A DNA stretch of 64,000 nucleotides from Coenobita brevimanus. Its lineage: Eukaryota > Arthropoda > Malacostraca > Decapoda > Coenobitidae. The number at the start of each line of letters is the position of its first letter. The first letter of the stretch is position 1. The stretch covers positions 37,959,604 through 38,023,603 of the forward strand of contig CM064715.1 of assembly GCA_032717465.1 (NCBI GenBank), given 5' to 3'. Of the stretch, positions 1 to 9,325 are shown piece after piece. The translations under genes and the position numbers were made by a program. Under the pieces are notes generated by a model, which made no database searches, was not told where the DNA came from, and saw nothing but the letters and a program-made list of their open reading frames with translations.

Positions 1-110
1 GTGGGGGTGTTGGTACATTCCCGGGCATACTGGGCTGTATATTGCTCGCCCCGTTGTCGGGTTCACTATGGTATATTTCGGGAGCACTGTTCTTTAAGTC
101 ACGCATTTTA
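1..110 (-). repeat. 3' LTR of element A copy 1 (truncated by window edge)
   Basis: These bases match the inner end of the LTR at 7280-7393 and 27803-27912 and end in GCATTTTA. The sequence then diverges into the purine-rich tract (read on the minus strand, around 111-124) expected just before a 3' LTR. Confidence 0.85.
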
Positions 111-369
111 CCACTCTCCCCCTGTAAAAAGTCACGTCCTCGTGGCTGGAGGTGGAACGCTTGTGTGTTGGAGGTGGTGTACACGGGCTTGAGGTGTTGC
201 AGCGCAGTTTGCCAGGCAACGGTGTAGGGGTTTTCTTCTTGTTCCGGGTCGCTGGTGAGGAAGAGTGTGGAGGCAGTGGTGGTAGACTGGAGGAGGGTTA
301 GCAGGTGGTGTGGCCCACGGAGTCTGTGGTTCCTGCCAAGGGTAGGCGCCCATACAGCCTGCTTCACTC

Positions 370-1026
370 TCATCTTGCTTGGTGTGGCTGTTGGTGTGGT
401 TGGAAGCTGAATGCTGGATACTGAGGGTAAGGGCCGGGTTTTGTGCCATGGTAATGCGGCGTTGAATCTCTGGGGATTACAGGTAGAAGAGATTTGGGCC
501 TGATGTAGCTTGATGGTGTGAAGTCGTGGAGAGGTGGGTGGTGTAGGGGTGTGTGTGTATCAGGCAGGCGGGCGTGAGAGGCGGCCCGAACGGGTAGTGG
601 TGGTCTTGAGGGTCGGGGTGGGGGGAGAAGTGGGCGTATGGGGTGGGCGGGTTGTTTTGCATGTTGTGGGCGTGGTGGGGCGTGGTGTTGGCGGAGTGGG
701 TGTGCAGATGGTGGGTGGGGAAGAGGGGGTGGTAGTGGGTTGTGGTGAGGGCGTGGTGGCGTGGGCGGAAGAGGTGGGAGTGGGCATTGAGGGGGGGGAA
801 TGGAGGGAAGGGGTGAGGGTGAGGGATGGGTGGCGGGGGAGGTGTCAGGTGAGATGCTGGGGGTGATGGCAGCTGGGAAGGTGAAGGTGGTAGGGGGGGG
901 TGGAGTGGGAGGGTGAGGAGGAAACATAGCACTCATATGTGACTGCAGAGGGTGGTGCGGGGGCTGGAGGGGGCTGGGGGTGTGGGGCCAGGGCGGGGGA
1001 GGTGGGCGTGGGGAAAGGTTGCACAT
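370..1026 (-). pseudogene. Proline/histidine/serine-rich C-terminal extension of element A pol
   Basis: This lies downstream of the integrase C-terminal domain on the minus strand. All three minus frames are rich in Pro, His, Thr and Ser because the plus strand is almost only G and T (GGGTGTGG-type repeats). The integrase reading frame enters it and stops near 845, and another frame continues to 370. Whether the extension is translated is unclear. It is kept in copy 2 (28172-28829) and, diverged, at 61134-61945. I see no membrane segment or envelope signature. Confidence 0.35.
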
Positions 1027-1624
1027 GACGGCTGCGGAGGGTACAGGGAGTGCCGTGATAGTCTATGACCACCTGGTATGGGTTGGGGACTCGGGTGATT
1101 GTGTGTGGCCCTGTGAAGCGGGGGGCAAGCTTGTGGGGAGTGGGGAGCTGGGCGACGACGACTGTGTCACCCGGGTTGAAGGGGTTGGAGGCTGTGTCGG
1201 GTCCAAGGTCCAGATTCTTTTGTAGGTGGTATATCCGCCCTTTTAGCAGGTGTAGCGGGTCTGTAGTGGGAGCGGAAGCGGGCGGCTGCAGGTTGTGCCG
1301 TAGGGGTAGTAGGAAGGGAGTTTCCCCAAAGATTCTTTCGTGGGGGGAAACCCCGTCTTCTCGGGGGCATGAATTCATGCCCCACTGGACAATTTTTACA
1401 TGTGCCGGCCAATCGTCATCTTTTGTAGCCTCGATTCGGGTGCGTAGCTGATTGATAAGGGTACCATGGCTACATTCACATACGGCGTTCCCTTGAGGCC
1501 AGTATGGTGAGGAGTGGGAGATCTTATATCCAAAAATCCTGGCTAGCTCCTCCCAGACTTTTCTGGAGAACTCGGGGGCATTATCGGAATGGATGGCTTG
1601 TGGGATGCCAAAGTAAGGGAACAC
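845..1624 (-). pseudogene. Integrase, second half of core and C-terminal domain (element A copy 1)
   Basis: Continuation of the integrase after a frameshift near 1610-1640. The second catalytic Asp is in HSDNAPEF (residue 14) and the catalytic Glu is in NAVCE (residue 50), giving 35 intervening residues, the DD35E spacing of retroviral-type integrases. The C-terminal part contains the SH3-like GDTVVV...FTGPHTI segment that follows Gypsy integrase cores. Two positions beside the catalytic Glu differ from copy 2 (CECSHG here, CERSHR there), so copy 1 carries extra changes. Confidence 0.8.
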
Positions 1625-2529
1625 GTTTGGAGAAGGGCATGTGCGACAGCGACGGCATGATGTTCCTTAGCCGGGCAGGCTACTACGAATTTGGAGTACG
1701 TGTCTACAAAAGTGACCACGTATTTATATCCAGATTTAGGGGGAAGAGGGCCTACTACGTCGATCGCCAGGAGTTGCCAGGGTTTGTGGGCGGTGATATG
1801 GCCCGATGGCCCAGCGGTCCGGGTGATATCTTTTCCAAGCGTACAGGCGCGGCAAGTCTGGATAATTTCCTTGGCGAGGGTGGAGGGATTTGGGGCCCAG
1901 TAAATATCGTTGAACACCTGTAATAATTTTTTAGTGCCCAAGTGGATGCCATTGTGGGCATGGAGGTGGCACAGGGTGTCATGTGCCGCATCGGGGGTCA
2001 AGGGGATATGCCCAGACGGGGTTAGAAGGTGGTCGCCCTGTCGGCATAGCTTAGGGAATAGGTGAGCAGGGATCCAGGGGGGCCGTTCCTTGTGGTGCCA
2101 GAGTTGTAGGAAGTCGGGGTCCGGTTGTACCGCGTGGATGGGGAGGCGGGAGAGGGCATCTGCATTGGTGTGGAGCTTTCCAGGCCTGTATGAAATCTCG
2201 TACTGAAACTCCTCTAGGGTGTCGCGCCACCGGACGAGTTGGGCATTATGGGAGTCCGATTGGCGCAACCACTGGAGTGATTGGTGGTTGGTGATTATCG
2301 TAACTTGGGTCCTGGAAAGATAACCCCTAAAATATTGGAGGGCCCAGATTATGCCGAGGCATTCTCGCTTGGTGGCGGCATAATTCTTTTCAGCCGGGTT
2401 CAGAGTGCGACTGGCGCAGGCAATGATGTGTTCTCTGCCGGCCTGTACCTGGGCTAGGACGGTGCCTATCGTGGTAAGGGACACATCCATGTAGAGGCAA
2501 AAAGGGAGGGCATAGTCGGGGAAGGCCAC
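1543..2529 (-). pseudogene. RNase H and N-terminal integrase (element A copy 1)
   Basis: The first ~130 residues are RNase H: catalytic Asp in LYMDVS (residue 15), Glu in TKREC (residue 56) and the terminal NADALSRLP motif. The usual TDH Asp is Asn here (ITNHQSL, residue 81), which should impair activity. It is followed by an HHCC zinc-binding region (HLHAHNGIH ... CRAC) and the first part of the integrase core with the first catalytic Asp in LLAIDVVGPL. A TGA at about 2575 separates it from the reverse transcriptase, and a frameshift near 1620 separates it from the rest of the core. Confidence 0.85.
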
Positions 2530-2574
2530 GATGGGGGCAGAGACGAGCTTGTCTTTGAGCTGTTGAACAGCAGC

Positions 2575-3333
2575 TCACTGGTCCTCGGTCCAGAGGAATG
2601 GTTCCCCTTTTCGTGTCAAGTCGTGAAGAGGCTTGGCGATCTGCGCGAATCCCTTCACGAAGCGACGGTAATAGGACGTGAGTCCCAGGAAGGCGCGGAC
2701 GCTGTGGACACCCTGCGGCAGCGGTATGTCCGCTATGGCACGGAGCTTGTCGGGATCTGGGGAAATTCCTGCTTGGGAAATAGTATGTCCTAGGAACGAG
2801 ACGGTCTTAGCGGCCAGGACACATTTAGAAGGATGTAGCTTGAGGCCTGCCTGGCGAATTCTGGTGAAAACTCGATGGAGGCGCTGCAAGTGGTCGGCCC
2901 AGGTCTGGCTAAAAACAATGACGTTGTCAAGATAAGCTAAACATATTTCCCAACTGAGGCCGCTCAAGACAGATTCCATTAGTCTGGAGAAAGTGGCAGG
3001 GGCGTTGCAGAAGCCGAATGGCAGAACATTAAATCCGTAATGTTTGCCATTACTGGTGGAAAAGGCCGTCTTGCCTCGATGGTCCGGATGGACAGGGACC
3101 TGCCAGTATCCAGACTGGAGGTCGAGGGAAGAAAACCAAGACGCCCCGTAGAGAGAGTCTAGGGAATCGTCAATGCGGGGGAGGGGGGTGGCATCTTTAA
3201 TGGTGACGTCGTTCACACGGCGGTAGTCGATGCAAAATAGCATCGTGCCATCTTTCTTTTTTACTAGAACAACGGGGGAGGACCATGGGCTGGTGGAGGG
3301 AGAGATAACACCTGCCTCTTCCATTTCGCGCAC
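2575..3333 (-). pseudogene. Reverse transcriptase (element A copy 1)
   Basis: RNA-dependent DNA polymerase domain with the Gypsy motifs in order: SSPVVLVKKKDG (18-29), IDYRRVN (35-41), SLDLQSGYW (69-77, first catalytic Asp at 71), LPFGFCNAPATF (104-115), the active-site box YLDNVIVFS (134-142) and the FLGHTIS thumb motif. The active-site box normally reads YxDD. Here the second Asp is Asn (137) in both copies of the element, so this enzyme is probably inactive. The frame closes with TGA just before RNase H. Confidence 0.9.
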
Positions 3334-3384
3334 CTGGCGGTCCTCCTCTTCTCTCTGTCGGGGGTTCTTACGTTGGGAAGGTTG

Positions 3385-3690
3385 TCATATAGGTGGACCT
3401 GTTGTATGGATTTCGTGCGACAGGTAAGTGGTATGCCCTATATCTGCCGGTCCTGTCGCAAACAAATCCTGGAAATCCAGCAGGCGGCAGCATAAGGTGT
3501 CTGACTGCTGGTTGGAGAGATGGTCAGGGATGGGGCGTAGAGGAGTGGGGAGGTGGGAGGAGGATGGGGCACAGGGCTCGGCTTCCTCCATCTCTCTGAT
3601 GATAAGCCCTTTGGGGAGGGTGAGAGGGGACGGGGCGAGATTGGCGATGCAGATGGCGGCGTGGTGGGGTGGGAGGAAGGTGGGAGACAC
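3385..3690 (-). pseudogene. Protease-reverse transcriptase linker (element A copy 1)
   Basis: A short frame between PR and RT. Its last third (LLDFQDLFATGPADIGHTTY) resembles the linker that precedes Gypsy reverse transcriptases, in which an 'F.D.F' segment leads into the RT fingers. The N-terminal two thirds are proline/serine-rich. A frame change separates it from the RT frame at 3333. Confidence 0.6.
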
Positions 3691-3774
3691 AAGGCAGGCA
3701 GAAAGGGGTCCGGAGGGGAGGAGGGGGCGAACAAAAAGGATGGACCTGAGGGTCTGTTAAGGGGCACCCAAGCC

Positions 3775-4371
3775 TCATGGTGGGAGGGGATGGTAACAGC
3801 GGCAGAGATGGTGGCGGGGAAAGAGGGAGCAGGAGTGGAGTGGAAAGGCACGGGAGGGGGAGGAGAGGGGGGGAGGAGAGGGGGGGCGGAAAAAGGGGGG
3901 AGAAGGGGGGCACTGGGGGGAGGAAGAGGGCGAATCCTCCAGCCGGGGCCGCGGCGTGCATGTGCAAACGGCTGGGGAGGAACAGGGTGGGGGGCGGAAC
4001 TGAAGTTGTCGGTGGCGACAGTCGATCGTGGCTCCGAGTTTTTGGAGCAAGTCTAGCCCTAAATACCCGTCATAACTCTGGCAGGAGGAATAAAAAATGA
4101 TGAATGGGTGTTGGGTGGACACCGGCTGGTGGGTGTCGACCCGTAGGGCCTGAGTTTCCCCACGGATGGGCAGGGGGCCATCCCCCGCGTCCACAAGGTG
4201 AGTGGTAGTAGGGTGGAGTGGGCCAAACCGCGATTTGTAGCGGGAGAAATAGTGGCTGTAAAGGCAGGACCTGGCAGCTCCCGTATCGACTAGTAGTCTG
4301 GCCTTCACGCCGTTTATTTTCATCTTGTGGTATACTGGGGGGTGATACTTAGGGGTAATGGCCCCCGCCAC
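3775..4371 (-). pseudogene. Retropepsin-type aspartic protease (element A copy 1)
   Basis: The active-site segment RLLVDTGAARSCLY contains the catalytic D-T-G (residues 29-31) of retroviral-type proteases, and the downstream YLGLDLLQKLGATI matches the second conserved hydrophobic-Gly motif. This enzyme would cleave the gag-pol polyprotein. The C-terminal half becomes proline-rich low complexity. Bases 4372-4607 upstream hold the gag-PR junction, where I see frames but no CCHC zinc knuckle. Confidence 0.8.
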
Positions 4372-4607
4372 CGTGGGTTGGTGCGGGGGCGGGCCTAAAA
4401 ATCCAGCTGGCTAAGGCTTTTGTTCTCCTGTTCCTGCTCCAGTTCTCCTGAATGGGGCTCGTCCACGGGCGTCAGCTCGTCCCCTGGGGCCTCGCCTTCT
4501 AAGGCAGACACTTTACGCGAACCCGGGGCTGTGATTCTGCGGCGAGCAGCTTTAAGCTGGTCCCGTATGTCATGAAGGGGGCAGCGGGAGTTGCAGGCTG
4601 TGAATTC

Positions 4608-5284
4608 TCACGGGTTGATAAGAATTAGGTTTGGGTTTTCTCGCAGGGCGGGGCGCCGACGGGATGGGTGTGCCCTGAGCGGGCTAGGCACCGGGGTCGG
4701 GCTGGTGTGAGGCAGAGGTGGACGTTGGGTGGCTGGGGGAGCTGGGGGTCGGGTGGGGAATTTCTTAACAACATTGATTTGCTGTGGAGAAGGGCAGGCG
4801 GTCAGGAGGCGCCACATCAGCTGTATATCTCTATCCATGTCTCCTGTTGGGTCGTGGATAGTGAAGTGTTGTTTAATAACACTTGGGAGTACTCTGAGCA
4901 GAGTGTTAAATGTATGATGATCCCGGGTTTCCTCATCTGCCTCTGGGTAGACAGCAGTAACCAGGCGTCTTGCCTGTATCAGGGTATTATCTACACCCCG
5001 TTGAATGAAAAACTATCCAATTGGGATAGAGCCACTACTTTCCCTAATGATGGGGTGATGGCTTGTACAGTGAACTTTGTAAAGTTCTGCCAGGTGAGTT
5101 CTGGGACGATTTTCGGCGCTATGTTCGCCGCCGCTTTACCCAACAGTGGTAGAGTGACTGCAAAGTTTTTATTGGTCATTTTCAAGCCAATATCCAGTAA
5201 GGGTTTAATTATTGCCAGATATGTGTGTATATCATACTGGTCGGGGTCAAATTTGAGTAACTGAACGTGCGGTTTAGTTGCCAT
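4608..5284 (-). pseudogene. Gag (element A copy 1)
   Basis: First frame after the primer site. I start it at the ATG at 5284 because upstream codons lie in the LTR/leader. It encodes MATKPHVQLLKF... with a helical capsid-like region. It shifts frame near 4990 and continues (DNTLIQARRLV...) to 4608, ending in a Pro/Arg-rich segment. I find no CCHC nucleocapsid knuckle. It has no close similarity that I can name; the assignment rests on position and helical character. Confidence 0.6.
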
Positions 5285-5325
5285 TTTGCCAAATATTTCC
5301 TGATTACCTCTTACACCCGGGTCTA

Positions 5326-5343
5326 GAACCATGCTGGCCACCA
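5326..5343 (-). promoter_or_regulatory. Primer binding site of element A copy 1
   Basis: On the minus strand the 5' LTR ends in GCATTACA. One base later comes TGGTGGCCAGCATGG, the TGG start expected of a site complementary to a tRNA CCA end. The tRNA is not identified. Confidence 0.5.
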
Positions 5344-5344
5344 G

Positions 5345-7393
5345 TGTAATGCTAGTTGAAATTAGGCTCGACTTCTCGTTCCTATTACACCTAAAGTGGA
5401 GTGGGGTCCTCTTTCGAGACCGGAGCTTAGTGCAATAAAGAGAGGCAGGACACAAAAACTCTAGGCAACAACCTTTACACGTATATTACCACAATCAGAC
5501 ACAGGACAAGTCAGCAGATATTACAACACAATACATAGCAATATAAAACCTTATCTAGGATATGGGTATCTCGCAGGATACTTGCTTCTCTGACAGTAAT
5601 GACAACACAATCAATCCTAGTGTATCAAGGGTGCAGTGAATATAGGCACGCGCGGGAGGCGCGGGGGGGGGGGGTGAGTCTCACGAGGAGGGGATAGGGG
5701 AGGGTGCGGGGAGTGACTTGTGACGGCTAGGGGAAAGTTATGGTAATACTGGAGAGAGGCAGATATTAGCAGTGAAGCATATAAGTTTTCCACTAGCCAA
5801 GGGACTTTGGTAATTGATTTTATTCTTGATTCACACTTACTCGGGATACTGGGATGAGAGAGAGTGATATACAAGATTTATGGGCAGCATGGGGGGGGGG
5901 GAAGGGAATACCATTAATACTCTCCTTCATAAGATTCCTTTAGAGCTCACAGTATCAGGGGTATGTCACTACAGAGGAATCTCCAGGCGGCACAGGCTTA
6001 CTAATTGTATGTAAGGGACGTCACTCATAAAGATAGTTCCTCAGATCCTGTTCCACACACTCGTCCTTTAGTTTCTCACTAGGATCTTACTCTCCCCGAT
6101 ATTCACTATATTAAGTCACTGCACAATACTATACTAGGGGAAATCACACTTAACCTAAATCACTCATACTGCAGCATCACACGTATTCATCATGGGGATA
6201 GGCGGGAACATGCCGTCGGCGATCCTGCCGGGCTAGGGGCACCGCCAATGTGAGGCATGCCAAGAGGGCACGGGACAACTCGTAAGGGCGTCCTCTCGCG
6301 TCCTGGGCTACCCGTGGCTTCCAGGCTGGGCTCAGGAGTGTGGCCCTCGGGACTGGGGCCGAATAGCTCCAGGAACCTCTGTTGTAAGTCTCGGCCTGTA
6401 GTGAGAGCCTTACGGCGTCATTGGGGCATAGGGAGATCGCACCCGGGTGTCCTGGGGAGAATCGAGAGAGACTGCGGACTGCGGTCTCCAGCGTCTAGGG
6501 GCGCTGACTGAGGAGGGTTGCAGCATCGACTTCCACTGGGGCCCGTCAGGTGTGTCTGCTCTAGAGCCAGATGTAGGGAGCAGAGGCCAGGGGAGGCTGT
6601 GAGGCCTGTCTGGGTCACTCTGGGATGGGAGGCCTGGGCTCTAGTCTCCTGCCATAGTGACGTCTCTCTCCTTACCTCTTTCTGTGTACCCTCGGAGCGA
6701 CAATAGATCATCTCATGAGGAAGGGAGCGACAATAGGCCGTCTCTACCAGGACACTTTCGGAGTGACAATAGGTCGTCTCACGAGGAGGGGAGCAACAAT
6801 AGGCCGTCTCTACCGGAGCACTTTCGGAGCAACAATAGGTCTTCTCACGAGGGTGGGAGCGACAATAGGCCGTCTCTCCCGAAACACTGTCGGAGCGACA
6901 ATAGGCCGTCTCACGAGGGCGGGAGCGACAATAGGCCGTCTCTACCGGAGCAATGTCGGAGCGACAATAGGCCATCTCTACCGGAACACTTTCGGAGCGA
7001 CAATAAGCCGTCTCACGAGGGCGGGAGCGACAATAGGCCGTCTCTACCAGAGCACTTTCGGAGCGACAATAGGCCGTCTCACGAAGAGGGGCACCATCTG
7101 GAGTGCCTATGACAACTCCACCCCTAGCTGGGTCAACAATCCCACTCCATGAAGGTAGTGTCTTTCTCCTACGCTGGCGACTGCGGGGTGGCTGCGTGAC
7201 ATAGGGGCACACGGCCTGGGCTGACATATGTCGCTGTTGCCGGAAGTGGTTCTGACTGGTGGCGGCTACCCTATGGGGTCGGTGTGGAGGTGTCGGTACA
7301 TTCCTGGGCATACTGGGCTGTATTTTGCTTGCCCCGTTGTTGGGGGCACTATGGTATATTTCGGGGGCACTGTTCTTTAAGTCACGCATTTTA
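5345..7393 (-). repeat. 5' LTR of element A copy 1
   Basis: About 2,049 bases. In the element's sense it runs TAAAATGC ... GCATTACA, imperfect inverted ends. It contains three G-homopolymer patches, a short-unit minisatellite (6700-7090) and no convincing gene. By eye it differs from the 3' LTR of copy 2 at roughly 3% of positions outside the minisatellite. Confidence 0.88.
6700..7090. repeat. LTR minisatellite, GGCCGTCTC type
   Basis: Tandem array of two alternating units: GAGCGACAATAGGCCGTCTC followed either by TACCGGAGCACTTTCG or by ACGAGGGCGG, about 36 and 30 bases. Open frames across it are by-products of the repeat. Copy number and order differ between LTRs (compare 27209-27606). Confidence 0.9.
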
Positions 7394-8208
7394 CCTTCCA
7401 TAGAGGCAAATGGGACTTTACATATGGTGTGCTCAACAAGAAGTTCACTCCTGCTCATTGGTCCAGCGGAACGTCCAAACGTAGCAAGTATGTTCAAGAA
7501 TGCAGATGGAGCAAGACTACAAACTTAAACACTTGGCTCCCCTCAGCCGAGCGTAATGCAGACACAGTCTGATTTACTACTTACATTAGCCCACCATGGC
7601 CCCTCTAAAATCCTGCAGTGGCTTCCTTGAAGGCCATGGATACCAGTTTGAGAACCAGAGCTTTAGGATGGAAAAGCTGGAATAAATGTGTACCTCACGT
7701 TCTAGTAAGAATACTCTGTAGCCTTGAGTTTGACAAAGCTGCAATTATGTGTTTTTCGCAAAAGCCCTTCACAAAGCAGTTCATTCAGTGCCTGAAGCCA
7801 CGACATTATGGTGAAGGAAGCCTAAATAGTTAGTACCACTGGAGTAGTTCGAGAGGTAGCCAGGGTAGTCCTGGCCACCCATGATATATGCCTGGCCACC
7901 CGAACAGTAGCATAGCAAAGGAGGGGTGCGCCCTCCCACAACTCCCTGACATCCCCCCAACCCCGCCCAGACCTTCCCCACAGCCCACGACCTAGTGATC
8001 TTCGTACTGGGAACTGAATAAGCAAGACCCGAAAATATCAGTAATATCAGTATGGCTAAGTTTGTAAGCAAGTTTTTACTCAGTGTCATAAATAGAAGCC
8101 ATTCCAGGATACACACAAGATAAGGATAAATAACATACGTGTTTTCTGTACAATGTACACACCTTAATTTGTCTATTAATAAGTATTCTATATTCAGTGC
8201 AGTCTCTC

Positions 8209-8211
<3 letters not shown>
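7394..8211. other. Spacer between element A and the 5S-derived unit
   Basis: Right flank of element A, shared with 35182-35997. It begins with CCTTC, the target-site duplication seen in full for copy 2. No recognisable gene or repeat family, apart from one small minus-strand frame described separately. Confidence 0.6.
7781..8116 (-). CDS. Hypothetical 111-residue protein with signal-peptide-like N terminus
   Basis: Not recognised. Residues ~18-34 (NLLTNLAILILLIFSGLAYS) would make a plausible secretory signal, followed by a Gly/Tyr-rich segment with two Cys (CQGV, LCYC). It is conserved in the duplicate at 35569-35904, but that copy is too similar to show selection. No splice or promoter evidence; chance frame is the main alternative. 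Confidence 0.2.
   Translation of the reverse strand: MCILEWLLFMTLSKNLLTNLAILILLIFSGLAYSVPSTKITRSWAVGKVWAGLGGCQGVVGGRTPPLLCYCSGGQAYIMGGQDYPGYLSNYSSGTNYLGFLHHNVVASGTE

Positions 8212-8245
<34 letters not shown>
8212..8245. repeat. (TA)n microsatellite
   Basis: Uninterrupted TA repeat directly abutting the 5S-derived fragment. Confidence 0.95.
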
Positions 8246-8248
<3 letters not shown>

Positions 8249-8311
8249 GCAACATTGGGTCTGGTTAGTGCTTGGATGGGTGACAGCATGGGAACACCAG
8301 ATGCTGTTGGC
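8246..8311 (+). pseudogene. 5S rRNA-derived fragment (3' half)
   Basis: Closely follows the 3' half of eukaryotic 5S rRNA: TAAGCAACATTGGGTCTGG, then TTAGTGCTTGGATGGGTGAC, GGGAACACC and GCTGTTGGC. The part matching the internal element and box C of the pol III promoter is present. The 5' half (including box A) is absent and replaced by a TA tract. It is either a 5S pseudogene or the head of a 5S-derived SINE. The following 125 bases to 8436 are non-5S sequence ending at another TA tract. Confidence 0.75.
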
Positions 8312-8437
8312 ATCCCTACGTGTCAAGTGGGGTTGGTGGAGGATTAGTGCCCCTCCCTGTAAAACAATTAACTCTAAGCCGTTGGCCACCCCGTTTGGGA
8401 TACGTGGCGTCTGGCAATGAATGAAAAAAATATTTTA

Positions 8438-8454
8438 TATATATATATATATAT
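8438..8454. repeat. (TA)n microsatellite, left side of insertion target
   Basis: TA repeat interrupted by the element starting at 8455. Its other side is at 14766-14838. Confidence 0.9.
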
Positions 8455-9244
8455 TGTTACATAGCCTATGATTTCATCATCCTTTGTGTAATTTTAACGC
8501 ACAGTATGCTGCATGTTTGATCACGAAGCGTGTTCTGCCTCAGTTCCCCCCTTCTACCGTTATAGTAGAGTAAGTCGTCATTTCTGGAGTTCAGACCAGG
8601 ATTGTCAACTCTTTGTCCCCATGGCTTCATTTGCGCATCCTTCTTACAAGTTGTATCAAGCTCTCCCGGCCCCTATATAATGAGCTCAGTCTCTGCATCA
8701 TTGCCACTTAGATCTGCTCCTCATTTTGTTCACATCTCTGTCCTCCCCTGTACAGTTATTATTATTGTGAATTTCTCAGGAAGTCTCCAACCATCTAGCA
8801 GCTGTGTGATTTGAGTATACGTGTTGTTGCATTTTGTTCTTGTACTGTATAGCATAAGGTTGATTCTTGGGCCTAGTGAGGTTTTTGATTGGTGTTGGGT
8901 TTTATGTAAGTCATTTTTGATAATAGTTTGTATCTGTAATAATTTATCTTGCATTAACTGAGCATTACCTGGTGTATTTTCATTTTATCAGGGCTGACTT
9001 AGATCAATTTACTCTCGCTAATTTTGTGTTAATAGAGGCTATTGCAGTTAACCATATATTTAACCTGTTTTTTACCATTACATTATCCTTACGAGTCCTG
9101 AATGTTTTGTTGTTAGTTTAAGCATTAAACTTCAACTTGTAATTTTACCTAACTCTTTTGTTTTGAACCTGGAACTTTACGGGACAGTAGTGACTCTTCG
9201 TATTCTCACTTAAAGTGTACATTATCTTTCTCTGTTCCGTAACA
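8455..9244 (+). repeat. 5' LTR, Gmr1-like element copy 1
   Basis: Begins TGTTACATAGCC and ends TTCCGTAACA. It is followed after a few bases by TTTGGCGACCTCATATC, the likely primer site (9248-9264); the tRNA is not identified. Confidence 0.92.
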
Positions 9245-9325
9245 TAAATTTGGCGACCTCATATCAGGATATTCAGAATATTATCATAAGGATATTGCTT
9301 GATATTTTGTGACTGTTACTTATTC

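Larger units (their letters stand above)
1..7393 (-). mobile_element. Ty3/Gypsy LTR retrotransposon family A, copy 1
   Basis: Minus-strand element with the order 5' LTR (5345-7393), primer site, gag, protease, reverse transcriptase, RNase H, integrase and 3' LTR. The window begins inside the 3' LTR, so only its last 110 bases are present. The order PR-RT-RH-IN is the usual Ty3/Gypsy order. All enzyme domains are recognisable, but the coding region is broken by frameshifts and stops. A near-identical full-length copy lies at 25855-35181. The right flank is the same in both copies, so they are one insertion that was later duplicated, not two independent insertions. Confidence 0.9.

Noticed and set aside
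534..866. Plus-strand Gly/Val-rich frame in the G/T-rich part of element A
   Set aside because: Antisense shadow of the element's coding strand caused by base composition; the same at 28336-28719 and 61362-61785.
370..1026. Envelope-like gene downstream of integrase
   Set aside because: Position fits, but there is no signal peptide, membrane segment or cleavage site; only Pro/His/Ser low complexity.
3553..4100. Plus-strand Gly/Arg-rich frames over the protease
   Set aside because: Shadows of the minus-strand protease and its proline-rich tail.
6657..7152. Long open frames of SDNRPSLPEHFRS-type repeats
   Set aside because: All frames on both strands stay open because the minisatellite unit lacks stops; no start context or domain. 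Same for 26703-28175, 27170-27671, 34445-34940, 60411-60796 and 62647-63435.
8602..8954. Frames inside the Gmr1-like LTR (both strands)
   Set aside because: Repeated in all four LTRs only because the LTR is repeated; no domain and not next to gag.
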